64,000 nt of DNA from Mycobacterium sp. GA-0227b (GTDB taxonomy: Bacteria; Actinomycetota; Actinomycetes; Mycobacteriales; Mycobacteriaceae). Position numbers and translations under genes: made by a program. Shown here in pieces: positions 50,341 through 58,365 of the stretch (position 1 is its first letter; each line of letters starts with the position of its first letter). The DNA is taken from contig NZ_LQIK01000029.1 of NCBI RefSeq assembly GCF_001499855.1, forward strand, positions 248,001 through 312,000, written 5' to 3'. The notes under the pieces were generated by a model. It was not told the origin of the DNA and did no database searches. It worked only from the letters and a program-made list of their open reading frames with translations.

Positions 50341-51360
50341 GTGACAACATTGCCGCCCGCCAACCGTCGAGCACTCGTGATGGGCGCCAGCGGCTTCGTC
50401 GGCTCCCATGTCACCCGCAAACTCGTCGAGCGCGGCGACGACGTCCGGGTGTACCTGCGCAAGACCAGTTCGACGGTGGCCATCGACGACCTCGATGTCG
50501 AACGCCGCTACGGCGATCTCTACGACGACGAGGCGCTGCGCGCGGCGATGTCCGACCGCGACGTCGTCTACTACTGCATCGTGGACACCCGCTTCCACCT
50601 GCGCGATCCGGCGCCGTTGTTCGAGACGAACGTCAACTGCCTGCGGCGGGTGCTCGAGGTCGCCGCCGAGACCGACCTTCATCGGTTCGTGTTCTGCAGC
50701 ACCATCGGCACGATAGCGCTGGGCGACGGTCGCGGCCCGGTCACCGAGGACATGCCGTTCGACTGGGGCGACAAGGGCGGCGCATACATCGAATCACGCT
50801 GCCAGGCAGAGGATCTCGTGCTGCGCTACGTGCGCGAGCGCGGACTTCCCGCGGTGGCGATGTGCGTGTCGAACCCGTACGGCCCGGGCGATTGGCAGCC
50901 GCATCAGGGGTTGATGGTGCAGTACGCCGCATTCGGCAAGATCCCCGCCTACGTCCGGGGAGTGCACACCGAGGTCGTGGGCATCGAGGATGTCGCGCAG
51001 GCATTTCTGCTGGCCGGCGAGAACGGCGCGATAGGCGAGCGGTACATCATCTCGGAGTCATACATGTCGATGCGAGACATGTTGCAGACAGCGGCAACCG
51101 AGGTCGGGGCGACGCCGCCGCGATTCGGCGTCCCGCTCGCCCTGGTGTACACCGCGGTCGGAATGGCCACCGCGGCGGGCAGGCTGCTGCGACGCCAGAT
51201 GCCGATCAACATCACCGGTGTCCGACTGTTGCACATCATGCCGCCGGCGGACCACAGTAAGGCCACAAGAGAACTGGGCTGGCAGCCACGGCCGACCGCC
51301 GAGTCGATCAGGCGGGCGGCGCGGTTCTATGTCGAACGCGCGAAAGAGATGGCCAAGTGA
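50341..51360 (+). CDS. NAD(P)-dependent epimerase/dehydratase-family protein (3beta-HSD-like)
   Basis: The 339-residue extended SDR has 'VMGASGFVGSHVTRKLVERG' at the N-terminus and a hydrophobic segment near residue 265-280. The active-site region reads 'FCSTIGTIALG...YIESRCQAE'. The usual YxxxK has become YxxxR, so catalysis may be weaker or different. It resembles 3-beta-hydroxysteroid dehydrogenases and flavonol reductases. The start is GTG 50341 or TTG 50350, the latter better spaced from GGAAGG. The stop overlaps the SnoaL-like gene (GTGA). It probably oxidises a ring or side-chain hydroxyl. Confidence 0.83.
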   Translation: MTTLPPANRRALVMGASGFVGSHVTRKLVERGDDVRVYLRKTSSTVAIDDLDVERRYGDLYDDEALRAAMSDRDVVYYCIVDTRFHLRDPAPLFETNVNCLRRVLEVAAETDLHRFVFCSTIGTIALGDGRGPVTEDMPFDWGDKGGAYIESRCQAEDLVLRYVRERGLPAVAMCVSNPYGPGDWQPHQGLMVQYAAFGKIPAYVRGVHTEVVGIEDVAQAFLLAGENGAIGERYIISESYMSMRDMLQTAATEVGATPPRFGVPLALVYTAVGMATAAGRLLRRQMPINITGVRLLHIMPPADHSKATRELGWQPRPTAESIRRAARFYVERAKEMAK

Positions 51361-51845
51361 CCGAAGCCGACCTCGTGGAGATCGAAGCGATCAAACAGTT
51401 GAAAGCGCGCTACTGCAGGCTGCTCGACACCAAGCAGTGGGCGGCCTGGCGCACCATCTTCGCCGACGACTTTCACAGCGATACCTCCGAAGCGGGCGGC
51501 AAGGTGATCGACGGCGCCGACGAGTTCGTCGCGTTCACCCGTAAGAGCCTGCGCAACCAGGCGACCGTGCACCAGGTGCATGCACCGGAGATCGAGATCA
51601 CCTCGTCGACGACGGCACGCGGTGTGTGGGCGCTCGAGGACGTCGTGCGATTCGGTCCTGGCATCAACCTGCGCGGGTACGGGCACTACACCGAGACCTA
51701 CGAGAAGGCCGACGGACGGTGGCGCATCAAGAGCTCGAAGCTGACGCGCTTACGCGAGGACCTCGGCAACGGTCTTGTCGCCGTGTTCATCTCGGATCCG
51801 ATGCGCCGCGTGATCGGCCGGCTGTCGCGTCGGGTGATGAAGTAG
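51357..51845 (+). CDS. SnoaL/NTF2-like protein
   Basis: The 162-residue protein has the alpha+beta barrel pattern of SnoaL-like/nuclear transport factor 2 proteins: 'IKQLKARYCRLLDTKQWAAW', 'DDFHSD', 'HQVHAPEIEIT' and 'YGHYTETYEKADGRWRIKSSKL'. Members act as hydratases, isomerases or cyclases on ring compounds, including ketosteroid isomerase. Asp and His residues in the pocket region are present. It is the last gene of the eight-gene operon. Its last codons, the stop and 11 bases after it recur as a direct repeat at 62715-62753 on the far side of the mce cassette. Confidence 0.82.
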   Translation: MTEADLVEIEAIKQLKARYCRLLDTKQWAAWRTIFADDFHSDTSEAGGKVIDGADEFVAFTRKSLRNQATVHQVHAPEIEITSSTTARGVWALEDVVRFGPGINLRGYGHYTETYEKADGRWRIKSSKLTRLREDLGNGLVAVFISDPMRRVIGRLSRRVMK

Positions 51846-51856
51846 GGCTCAGGACC
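51818..51856 (+). repeat. 39-bp direct repeat, left copy flanking the mce cassette
   Basis: This segment covers the last nine sense codons and the stop of the SnoaL-like gene plus 11 further bases (core CGGGTGATGAAGTA). It matches 62715-62753 in the same orientation at 37 of 39 positions. The spacing between copies is 10,897 bases and encloses exactly the TetR and mce genes. Confidence 0.85.
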
Positions 51857-51881
51857 TCGCGACAAACCTCACCAAGTGTGT

Positions 51882-52586
51882 TCAAGCTGAACGCGACTTC
51901 GCAGGCCTCTGGTGTCCGTTGGCGAGAATGTCGCGCACAGTGGCGACGATTGCACCGTCTGGGTCGGCGAGCCGCGCCAACCGACGACGTGTCACCATCA
52001 GCGATCCGAGGGCCAGATCGACGATTTCTGCGCCGATCTGCTCGACCGACTTCGGCCCCTCCGGTCGAAACCAAGTCCACGCCCAATGCACAGAACCAAA
52101 GATGAGCAGGCTTCGCGTCCTCGTGTCACCGGGACGGAACTCACCAGATGCAACGCCCGCATCGAGCACGTCGCGCACGAGCTCGGTGTACTCGGCTCGC
52201 AGCTTGCGGCCCTCGGAACCCTCGTCTTCCTTCGCGAGCCGAGCGACCTCACGCTGAAACGCCACAGTCGCATCTCGATCGAGTGTCTGAACCAGAATGG
52301 CACCGTATAGGAGCCCGGCGAGTTGCTCGGCCGGCGTGGCCAATTCATCGACGATCCGAACCGCCTCGTCGATTCGTCGTCGCATGTAGGAAGAGTGCGA
52401 AGTCGCGAAGAGCTGTTCCTTGGTGCCGAAGTGGTGCGCTATCAAACCCCGTGAGATTCCGAGTTCGGTCGCGATGATGGAGAAGCTGGTTCCTTCGTAG
52501 CCATCCCGGGCGACGCTGCGCGTGAAGGCGTCCAGAATCTCGGCGGATTTTCCGCGCAATTCCGCATCGTCGCGCATCGGTGTCAC
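51882..52586 (-). CDS. TetR-family regulator of the mce operon
   Basis: The 234-residue regulator starts at GTG 52586, four bases after GGAGG; ATG 52577 is an alternative. The helix-turn-helix lies near residues 35-65 ('SIIATELGISRGLIAHHFGTKEQLF'). The C-terminal ligand domain contains 'GSVHWAWTWFRPEG', which is frequent in actinobacterial TetR proteins for lipid-related ligands. It is divergent from the yrbE/mce operon and only 25 bases from the left direct repeat. Two inverted repeats with TGACTG half-sites in the shared promoter are its probable operators, so it likely represses mce and itself. Confidence 0.88.
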   Translation of the reverse strand: MTPMRDDAELRGKSAEILDAFTRSVARDGYEGTSFSIIATELGISRGLIAHHFGTKEQLFATSHSSYMRRRIDEAVRIVDELATPAEQLAGLLYGAILVQTLDRDATVAFQREVARLAKEDEGSEGRKLRAEYTELVRDVLDAGVASGEFRPGDTRTRSLLIFGSVHWAWTWFRPEGPKSVEQIGAEIVDLALGSLMVTRRRLARLADPDGAIVATVRDILANGHQRPAKSRSA

Positions 52587-52623
52587 GCCGCCTCCTCACC
52601 TGATGGGGCAACTATACCACCAT

Positions 52624-52645
52624 ACTGACTGTCTGCGCAGTCAGT
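52624..52645. promoter_or_regulatory. mce operator 1 (inverted repeat)
   Basis: ACTGACTG and CAGTCAGT are perfect 8-bp arms around TCTGCG. It lies just upstream of the putative -35 element of the mce promoter and 38 bases before the TetR start. TetR-type operator by form and position. Confidence 0.65.
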
Positions 52646-52647
52646 CG

Positions 52648-52667
52648 TTGACTGCTCATTCAGCCAG
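52648..52667. promoter_or_regulatory. mce operator 2 (inverted repeat overlapping the -35)
   Basis: TTGACTG and CAGCCAG surround CTCATT with the same six-base spacing as operator 1, with one mismatch in the TGACTG/CAGTCA core. The centres of the two sites are 23 bp apart, so two dimers could bind side by side and cover the -35 region. Confidence 0.55.
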
Positions 52668-52676
52668 TGCTACGGT
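52648..52676 (+). promoter_or_regulatory. probable mce operon promoter
   Basis: A -35 element TTGACT (52648-52653) is separated by 17 bases from a -10-like TACGGT (52671-52676), a good match to the mycobacterial SigA pattern TAnnnT. It reads toward yrbEA and would give a leader of roughly 190 bases. Confidence 0.5.
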
Positions 52677-52693
52677 GATCGCGATCACAGTAG
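52670..52693. promoter_or_regulatory. CRP-type palindrome over the mce -10 element
   Basis: GTGATCGCGATCAC (52675-52688) is a perfect palindrome. The flanks CTAC and GTAG extend it to 24 bp with one mismatched pair. It matches the CRP/Cmr consensus TGTGA-N6-TCACA. Lying on the -10 and start region, it would more likely repress than activate. Confidence 0.6.
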
Positions 52694-52717
52694 TCCTCTA
52701 CGAATACGAAGAGGACT
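52692..52717 (+). promoter_or_regulatory. hairpin in the mce leader
   Basis: AGTCCTCT and AGAGGACT are perfect 8-bp arms around a ten-base loop, in the early transcribed leader of the mce operon. It may be an RNA stem or another protein site. No T-run follows, so it is not a terminator. Confidence 0.45.
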
Positions 52718-52746
52718 GGAGCAACGTGTATTTGGGATAGGTCGAC

Positions 52747-52875
52747 ATGGTCTTACCAGTGTTCGAAGCCGCCGCTGAGGTCGATGATGGGGGCCATGTA
52801 GTACGCCCAAACGAAATGTTATATACAGAATTCAGCAAATCAGCATGGGTCGGCGCGACCGAGGGGTGCCGGTGA
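52747..52875 (+). CDS. micro-ORF in the mce leader (possible leader peptide)
   Basis: An ATG at 52747 opens a 42-codon frame whose TGA overlaps the GTG start of yrbEA (GTGA), the same arrangement used between true genes here. A purine-rich GGGATAGG lies upstream. The frame is AT-richer than its surroundings in its second half. It may be a translated leader that couples into yrbEA, or chance. No known family is recognised. Confidence 0.3.
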   Translation: MVLPVFEAAAEVDDGGHVVRPNEMLYTEFSKSAWVGATEGCR

Positions 52876-53666
52876 CGACCCCACCAGATTTGAAGGGTTA
52901 TGTCCGTGAGCAAGCCGGGCCGAGTTTGGAGGCGGTCGGCGGCTTCGCGCAGATGTGTGTGGACACTGCCAAGGCGTTGACTCGGCCGTTTCAATGGCGC
53001 GAATTCAAACTGCAGAGCTGGTTCTTGTTTCGGGTCTCGTTCTTGCCCACGGTCGCGGTCGCCATCCCGCTGACCGTGCTGATCATCTTCACGCTCAATA
53101 TCCTGCTGAGCGAGTTTGGCGCCGCGGATATTTCGGGCGCGGGCGCGGCGCTCGGCGCGGTGACGCAGCTGGGCCCGCTGGTGACGGTGTTAGTGGTTGC
53201 CGGCGCGGGCTCCACGGCGATCTGCGCGGACCTCGGTGCCCGCACTATCCGTGAGGAGATCGATGCGCTCGAAGTACTCGGAATCGACCCGATCCACCGG
53301 CTAGTGGTGCCACGCGTCGTCGCATCGACATACGTAGCCGCGCTGCTCAACGGCGCGGTGATCACCATCGGGCTCGTCGGTGGTTTTCTCTTCGGCGTAT
53401 ACATCCAAAACGTTTCCGCGGGCGCGTATGTCTCGACGCTGACATTCATCACCGGCTTGCCCGAAGTCGTCATCTCGATCGTCAAAGCCACGTTGTTCGG
53501 GATGATCGCCGGTCTCGTCGGCTGTTATCGCGGGCTGACCGTTGGCGGAGGCGCGAAGGGGGTGGGCACCGCGGTGAACGAGACGCTCGTGTTGTGCGTG
53601 CTTGCCCTGTTTGCAGTGAACGTGGTCCTCACCGCGATCGGTGTCCGGTTCGGGACCGGAAACTGA
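52872..53666 (+). CDS. yrbEA: YrbE/MlaE-family ABC permease of the Mce complex (YrbE A)
   Basis: The 264-residue membrane protein is the first permease of the Mce lipid importer. The start is GTG 52872, five bases after GAGGGG; ATG 52845 is upstream and less well placed. About five hydrophobic segments follow a polar N-terminal helix. The cytoplasmic coupling motif 'ADLGARTIREEIDALEVLGIDPI' is the MlaE signature that contacts the ATPase. The ATPase (MceG) is not encoded here, as is usual. It is the first gene of an eight-gene operon and is followed by yrbEB after one base. Confidence 0.94.
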   Translation: MTTPPDLKGYVREQAGPSLEAVGGFAQMCVDTAKALTRPFQWREFKLQSWFLFRVSFLPTVAVAIPLTVLIIFTLNILLSEFGAADISGAGAALGAVTQLGPLVTVLVVAGAGSTAICADLGARTIREEIDALEVLGIDPIHRLVVPRVVASTYVAALLNGAVITIGLVGGFLFGVYIQNVSAGAYVSTLTFITGLPEVVISIVKATLFGMIAGLVGCYRGLTVGGGAKGVGTAVNETLVLCVLALFAVNVVLTAIGVRFGTGN

Positions 53667-53667
53667 C

Positions 53668-54537
53668 ATGAGTACCGCGACCGTTCTGCGCGCGCGGTAT
53701 CCGCGTACTTACCAACACGTTACCGACGCCACGACTGCGTTGCCGCGTGTTCTCGACCGCATCGGCGACGTGACCTTGTTCGTCCTCGCGGCGGTGCGGC
53801 AGATCCCGTTCGCCACGCGGCACTACCGCAAGGAGACGCTACGGCTGGTCGCCGAGATGGGCATGGGCACCGGCGCCATGGCGGTGATCGGCGGCACCGT
53901 GTCGATCATCGGTTTCGTCACATTGTCAGCCGGTTCGCTGATCGCAATCCAGGGCTTCGCTTCTCTGGGCAACATCGGCGTAGAGGCTTTCACCGGATTC
54001 TTCGCTGCATTGGCCAACGTGCGAATCGTCGCGCCCGTTACGACCGGTATGGCGCTCGCATCAACGGTCGGTGCCGGTGCCACCGCCGAGCTTGGCGCGA
54101 TGCGCATCAGCGAGGAGATCGACGCATTGGAAGTGATGGGCATCAAATCGATCTCATTCTTGGTGGCCACCCGGATCAGCGCCGGGACCATTGTCATCAT
54201 TCCGCTCTACACGATCGCAATCATCTTGTCGTTCCTCGCCGCCCGGCTCGTCACCACCCTCTTTTACGGACAGTCCGTTGGAACTTATGAGCATTACTTC
54301 ACGACCTTCCTGCGGCCCGACGACATCGTCTGGTCATTCTCCATCACGATCCTCATCGCACTGTGCGTCCTGCTGAACCATTGCTATTTCGGCTTCAACG
54401 CCAGCGGCGGGCCGGTGGGTGTCGGCGAGGCGGTGGGCAAGTCGATGCGCGCATCCCTGATTTTGATCGTGGTGATCGTGCTGGTGGCCTCGTTGGCGCT
54501 GTACGGCACCGACCCCAACTTCAACCTCACGGTGTGA
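53668..54537 (+). CDS. yrbEB: YrbE/MlaE-family ABC permease of the Mce complex (YrbE B)
   Basis: The 289-residue second permease starts at ATG 53668, one base after the yrbEA stop; the frame from 53641 is a read-back. It has a polar N-terminus, about five to six membrane segments and the coupling motif 'LGAMRISEEIDALEVMGIKSI'. With YrbE A it forms the heterodimeric channel in the plasma membrane below the Mce subunits. Gly-rich helices such as 'MGTGAMAVIGGTVSIIGF' are typical. The mceA gene follows six bases after the stop. Confidence 0.94.
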   Translation: MSTATVLRARYPRTYQHVTDATTALPRVLDRIGDVTLFVLAAVRQIPFATRHYRKETLRLVAEMGMGTGAMAVIGGTVSIIGFVTLSAGSLIAIQGFASLGNIGVEAFTGFFAALANVRIVAPVTTGMALASTVGAGATAELGAMRISEEIDALEVMGIKSISFLVATRISAGTIVIIPLYTIAIILSFLAARLVTTLFYGQSVGTYEHYFTTFLRPDDIVWSFSITILIALCVLLNHCYFGFNASGGPVGVGEAVGKSMRASLILIVVIVLVASLALYGTDPNFNLTV

Positions 54538-54543
54538 CTCGCG

Positions 54544-55776
54544 ATGACCACGCCCCTTCCCGTGTCCCAAGTCAAGGAGAACAAGTTCCCCAAACCTCGC
54601 AGGAAACTGGCCGCGCTTTTCGCGCTGATCCTGCTCTCAGCGGTTTTTACATTGGCGTACATGCAGTTCCGCGGCGATCTGACGGCTAAGACGACGCTGA
54701 CGATGTTGGCCGAACGCGCGGGTCTGGTGATGGACCCCGGCTCGAAGGTCACCTACAACGGGGTGGCGATCGGCCGCGTGCAAGCCGTCGATGGGGTGGA
54801 ACACGATGGCCGCCCGATGGCGAAGATCACCCTGACCGTGGAGCCGAAATACGTGCCCACGATTCCGGCGAACGTCCTCGCCGACATCACGGCAAGCACC
54901 GTATTCGGCAACAAATACGTGACCTTCACAACTCCGAAAGACCCTTCTCCGCAATCGATCAAACCGACCGACGTGATCGATGTAACCTCGGTGACCACCG
55001 AATTCAACACGCTCTTCGAGACGATCACGTCGATCGCCGAGAAGGTAGATCCGGTCAAGTTGAACATGACGCTATCGGCCGCGGCCGAGGCGTTGACCGG
55101 ATTGGGTGACAGATTCGGCGCCTCAATTGTCGACGGCAACGCCATTCTCGACGACGTCAATCCGCAGATGCCGCAGCTTCGCCACGACGTCCGGCAACTG
55201 GCGAATCTCGCCGACATCTACGCCGACGCGTCACCGGATCTCTGGGAGGCTCTGGACAATGCCGTGACCACGGCGCACACATTCAACGCGCAACGCGACA
55301 ACATCGATGCAGCGTTGTTGGCGGCGATCGGCTTCGGTAACACCGGCGCCGACATCTTCGAACGGGGTGGGCCGTACCTGCAGCGCGGGATCGCCGATCT
55401 GGTGCCCACCGCCGAGCTGCTCGATGAACACAGCCCCGCCCTGTATTGCACCATCCGCAACTTTCACGATCTCCAACCCAAAGTGGCAAAGATACTGGGC
55501 GGCAACGGATATTCCGGCAACGCGAACGCCCTGATACTGGGTGCCGCGAACCCATACATCTATCCCGACAACCTCCCGCGGGTAAACGCCGAGGGTGGGC
55601 CCGGCGGCAAACCGGGTTGCTGGCAGAAGATCACCCGCGAACTGTGGCCGGCCCCGTGGCTGGTCACAGACACCGGCTTCAACATGGCCCCCTACAACCA
55701 TTTCGAAATCGGCCAGCCGATGCTCACCGAGTACGTCTGGGGCCGCCAATTCGGGGAGAACACGATCAACCCATGA
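54544..55776 (+). CDS. mceA: Mce family protein, A subunit
   Basis: The 410-residue protein has a short cytoplasmic N-terminus, one membrane anchor (about residues 22-42, 'LAALFALILLSAVFTLAYM') and a periplasmic MlaD/MCE beta-barrel domain near residues 45-120. A long helical region of the Mce tail type follows. The C-terminal segment with 'PALYCTIRNFHDL', 'YIYPDNLPRVNAEGGPGG' and 'EYVWGRQFGENTINP' is characteristic of MceA proteins. It should form one subunit of the hetero-hexameric tunnel that carries lipids to the permease. It overlaps mceB by ATGA. Confidence 0.94.
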   Translation: MTTPLPVSQVKENKFPKPRRKLAALFALILLSAVFTLAYMQFRGDLTAKTTLTMLAERAGLVMDPGSKVTYNGVAIGRVQAVDGVEHDGRPMAKITLTVEPKYVPTIPANVLADITASTVFGNKYVTFTTPKDPSPQSIKPTDVIDVTSVTTEFNTLFETITSIAEKVDPVKLNMTLSAAAEALTGLGDRFGASIVDGNAILDDVNPQMPQLRHDVRQLANLADIYADASPDLWEALDNAVTTAHTFNAQRDNIDAALLAAIGFGNTGADIFERGGPYLQRGIADLVPTAELLDEHSPALYCTIRNFHDLQPKVAKILGGNGYSGNANALILGAANPYIYPDNLPRVNAEGGPGGKPGCWQKITRELWPAPWLVTDTGFNMAPYNHFEIGQPMLTEYVWGRQFGENTINP

Positions 55777-56813
55777 AAACCACGGGTCTCAACATCAAGC
55801 TCGCCGCGCTGTCGGTGGTGCTGCTGATACTCACGATCAGCATCGTCGTGGTGTTCGGCCAACTGCGCTTCGACCGAACCAACAGCTATTCCGCGGTGTT
55901 CAGCACCGCGAGCGGCTTGCGCGCGGGCCAGTTCGTCCGCGCATCCGGCGTCGAGGTCGGCAAGGTCAAGAAGATCGAGTTGGTGGACGGTGGGCGACGC
56001 GTGCAGGTGCACTTCACAGTGAGCCGGTCGTTACCGCTGTATCAGTCGACCACCGCTTCGATTCGCTACCAAGACCTGATCGGCAACCGCTACGTGGAAC
56101 TCAAGCGCGGGGCGGGCGAGGGCGCGGCGCAAGTCCTGCCGCCGGGCGGCGTCATTCCACTGTCTCGCACCCAGCCGGCCCTCGACCTCGACGCGCTCAT
56201 CGGTGGTTTCAAGCCGCTTTTCCGGGCACTGAACCCGGAGAAGGTCAACACCATCGCCCAGTCCATCATCACCGTGTTCCAGGGCCAGGGCGGCACCATC
56301 AACGACATTCTCGACCAGACCGCGCAGCTGACCGCCCACATCGCCGAGCGTGACAAGGCCATCGGTGCGGTGGTCGACAATCTGAACGCCGTGCTGGACA
56401 CCACGGTTCGGCAGCTACCGGAGTTCGACCAGACCATCGACAACCTCGAAGTGCTGATCACCGGCCTGAAGGACAAGGGCGATCCGCTCGCCGAGCGAAC
56501 CGCAGACATCAGCAACGCTGCGGGGACTTTGGCCGACCTGCTCGCCGACAACCGCCCCTTGCTGCACGACACCGTGCAACGCCTCGACGTCATCGCCACT
56601 CCGCTCGTCGATCAACAGGCGCAGCTCGACGATCTTCTCCGAAAGGTGCCGGATGCATTCGAGATGATCGGCCGCGCTGGAGGCATCTACGGCGACTTCT
56701 TCAACCTGTACCTATGTGATATCGGCCTGAAGTTGAACGGACTGCAGCCCGGCGGGCCGGTTCGCACGGTCAAGCTCCTGTCCCAGCCGACGGGTCGGTG
56801 TACGCCGCAATGA
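55773..56813 (+). CDS. mceB: Mce family protein, B subunit
   Basis: The 346-residue protein starts at ATG 55773, overlapping mceA; the frame from 55446 is a shadow. A membrane anchor spans about residues 9-30 ('LAALSVVLLILTISIVVVF'). The MCE domain lies at about 35-115 ('GLRAGQFVRASGVEVGKVKKIEL' and 'DLIGNRYVEL'), and a helical tail follows. It lacks the Pro-rich extension of MceC and MceD and ends with a Cys near the terminus ('PTGRCTPQ'). It is one of six different subunits of the tunnel. It overlaps mceC by ATGA. Confidence 0.93.
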   Translation: MKTTGLNIKLAALSVVLLILTISIVVVFGQLRFDRTNSYSAVFSTASGLRAGQFVRASGVEVGKVKKIELVDGGRRVQVHFTVSRSLPLYQSTTASIRYQDLIGNRYVELKRGAGEGAAQVLPPGGVIPLSRTQPALDLDALIGGFKPLFRALNPEKVNTIAQSIITVFQGQGGTINDILDQTAQLTAHIAERDKAIGAVVDNLNAVLDTTVRQLPEFDQTIDNLEVLITGLKDKGDPLAERTADISNAAGTLADLLADNRPLLHDTVQRLDVIATPLVDQQAQLDDLLRKVPDAFEMIGRAGGIYGDFFNLYLCDIGLKLNGLQPGGPVRTVKLLSQPTGRCTPQ

Positions 56814-58363
56814 GATCACTACAGCGTTCCAACCGAATTCGCGTCGGACTCATGTTCATTGCGATCACCGCGTTGGTGATCGGCGTCGGTCAGACCTTCA
56901 CCAGCGTGCCGATGCTCTTCGCCCGCCCCTCCTACTATGCGGAGTTCGCGAACTCGGGTGGAGTCTTCCCGGGCGACAAAGTGCGCATCGCGGGCACCGA
57001 CGTCGGCATCGTGGAGGGCGTCGCGATTGACGGCGACCATGTCGCAGTGAAGTTCTCGATCGGCACCAACACCATTGGCGCCGAGAGCCGACTGGCCATT
57101 CGCACCGACACCATCCTGGGCAAAAAAGTGCTCGAGATCGAGCCGCGGGGCGATCGGCCCCTGAGGCCCGGCGAAACGCTGCCACTGGGCCAAAGCACTA
57201 CCCCGTACCAGATCTATGACGCGTTCTTCGATGTCACCGAGGCCGCCGCTGGCTGGGATATCGACACCGTCAAGCAGTCACTCAACGTGCTATCGGAAAC
57301 CGTCGACCAGACCTACCCCCACCTGAGTGCCGCCCTCGACGGGGTGGCCGAGTTCTCCGACACCATCGGCAAGCGCGACGAGCAGATTACTCATTTGCTG
57401 GCGCAGGCACACAAGGCGGCCGACGTACTGGGGAACCGCGCCGAAGAGTTCGACCGGTTGCTGGTCAACGCGCAGGGCCTACTTGCCGCGTTCAACAAGC
57501 GTGGTGACGCAATCGACGCACTCCTGGAACGGGTTTCGGCCTTCTCGAAGCAACTGCAGGGCTTGATCGACGACAACCCGAACCTCAACCACGTACTCGA
57601 ACAGGTACGCACGCTCACCGACGTGCTGGTGGAACGCAAGGACGACTTGGGCAGGGTGCTTGTCACGCTTGCCAAGTACACCGCCGCGTTGAACGAGGGC
57701 CTGGCGTCGGGGCCGTATTTCAAGGTGATGATCGCAAACTTGCTGCCCTACCAGATTCTGCAACCGTTCGTCGATGCCGCATTCAAGAAGCGCGGTATCG
57801 ATCCTGAGAACTTCTGGCGCGGAGCGGGTCTGCCGGCATTCCGATGGCCCGACCCGAACGGGATGCGCTTCCCCAACGGCGCGCCGCCGCCGGCGCCGCC
57901 AGTGTTGGAGGGCACACCCGAGAACCCGGGGCCGGCCGTCCCGCCGGGCTCGCCCTGCTCGTACACCCCGCCGGCCGACGGGACACCCACTATGGCCAAT
58001 CCACTTCCGTGCGCACATCTCGACCAGAGCCAGGGTCCCCTCGGACCGTTCGCCGGCTTCGGACCCCCGAACGTCGTTACGTCGCAACCCAACCCGAGCG
58101 GGCCCGGATACCAACCCGGCATTCCCATCGCCGGTGTCCCGGGAGAAACACCGCCACAAGTGCAGGGCGTGCCGGTACCGCTGCCGCCGGCGCCGCGGGG
58201 AGCGCGTACGGAACCCCTTGGCCCCGTATCGCAACCATTCCCTCCGCCTGCGATGCCACCCGGGCCAGTGACAGGACCGCCACCGCCCGCGGGACCCGGC
58301 CCGCAGGTTCCGGCCGCCCCACCGCCGGGCGTGCCGTGGCCAACGGACATTGGAGGTCACTGA
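56810..58363 (+). CDS. mceC: Mce family protein, C subunit with Pro-rich tail
   Basis: The 517-residue protein starts at ATG 56810. It has one anchor (about residues 12-32) and an MCE domain at about 38-118 ('GVFPGDKVRIAGTDVGIVEGV'). A helical region with coiled-coil character runs to about 340. From about residue 365 onward the chain is dominated by Pro, Gly and Ala ('PPPAPPVLEGTPENPGP'), a disordered tail of roughly 150 residues. Such tails on MceC and MceD may cross the cell wall or contact other envelope proteins. It is followed by mceD after two bases. Confidence 0.93.
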   Translation: MRSLQRSNRIRVGLMFIAITALVIGVGQTFTSVPMLFARPSYYAEFANSGGVFPGDKVRIAGTDVGIVEGVAIDGDHVAVKFSIGTNTIGAESRLAIRTDTILGKKVLEIEPRGDRPLRPGETLPLGQSTTPYQIYDAFFDVTEAAAGWDIDTVKQSLNVLSETVDQTYPHLSAALDGVAEFSDTIGKRDEQITHLLAQAHKAADVLGNRAEEFDRLLVNAQGLLAAFNKRGDAIDALLERVSAFSKQLQGLIDDNPNLNHVLEQVRTLTDVLVERKDDLGRVLVTLAKYTAALNEGLASGPYFKVMIANLLPYQILQPFVDAAFKKRGIDPENFWRGAGLPAFRWPDPNGMRFPNGAPPPAPPVLEGTPENPGPAVPPGSPCSYTPPADGTPTMANPLPCAHLDQSQGPLGPFAGFGPPNVVTSQPNPSGPGYQPGIPIAGVPGETPPQVQGVPVPLPPAPRGARTEPLGPVSQPFPPPAMPPGPVTGPPPPAGPGPQVPAAPPPGVPWPTDIGGH

Positions 58364-58365
58364 CG

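Noticed and set aside
52522..52740. A 72-codon frame crossing the mce promoter
   Set aside because: It runs through the start of the TetR gene, both operators and the promoter. It has no ribosome site and no protein-like composition.
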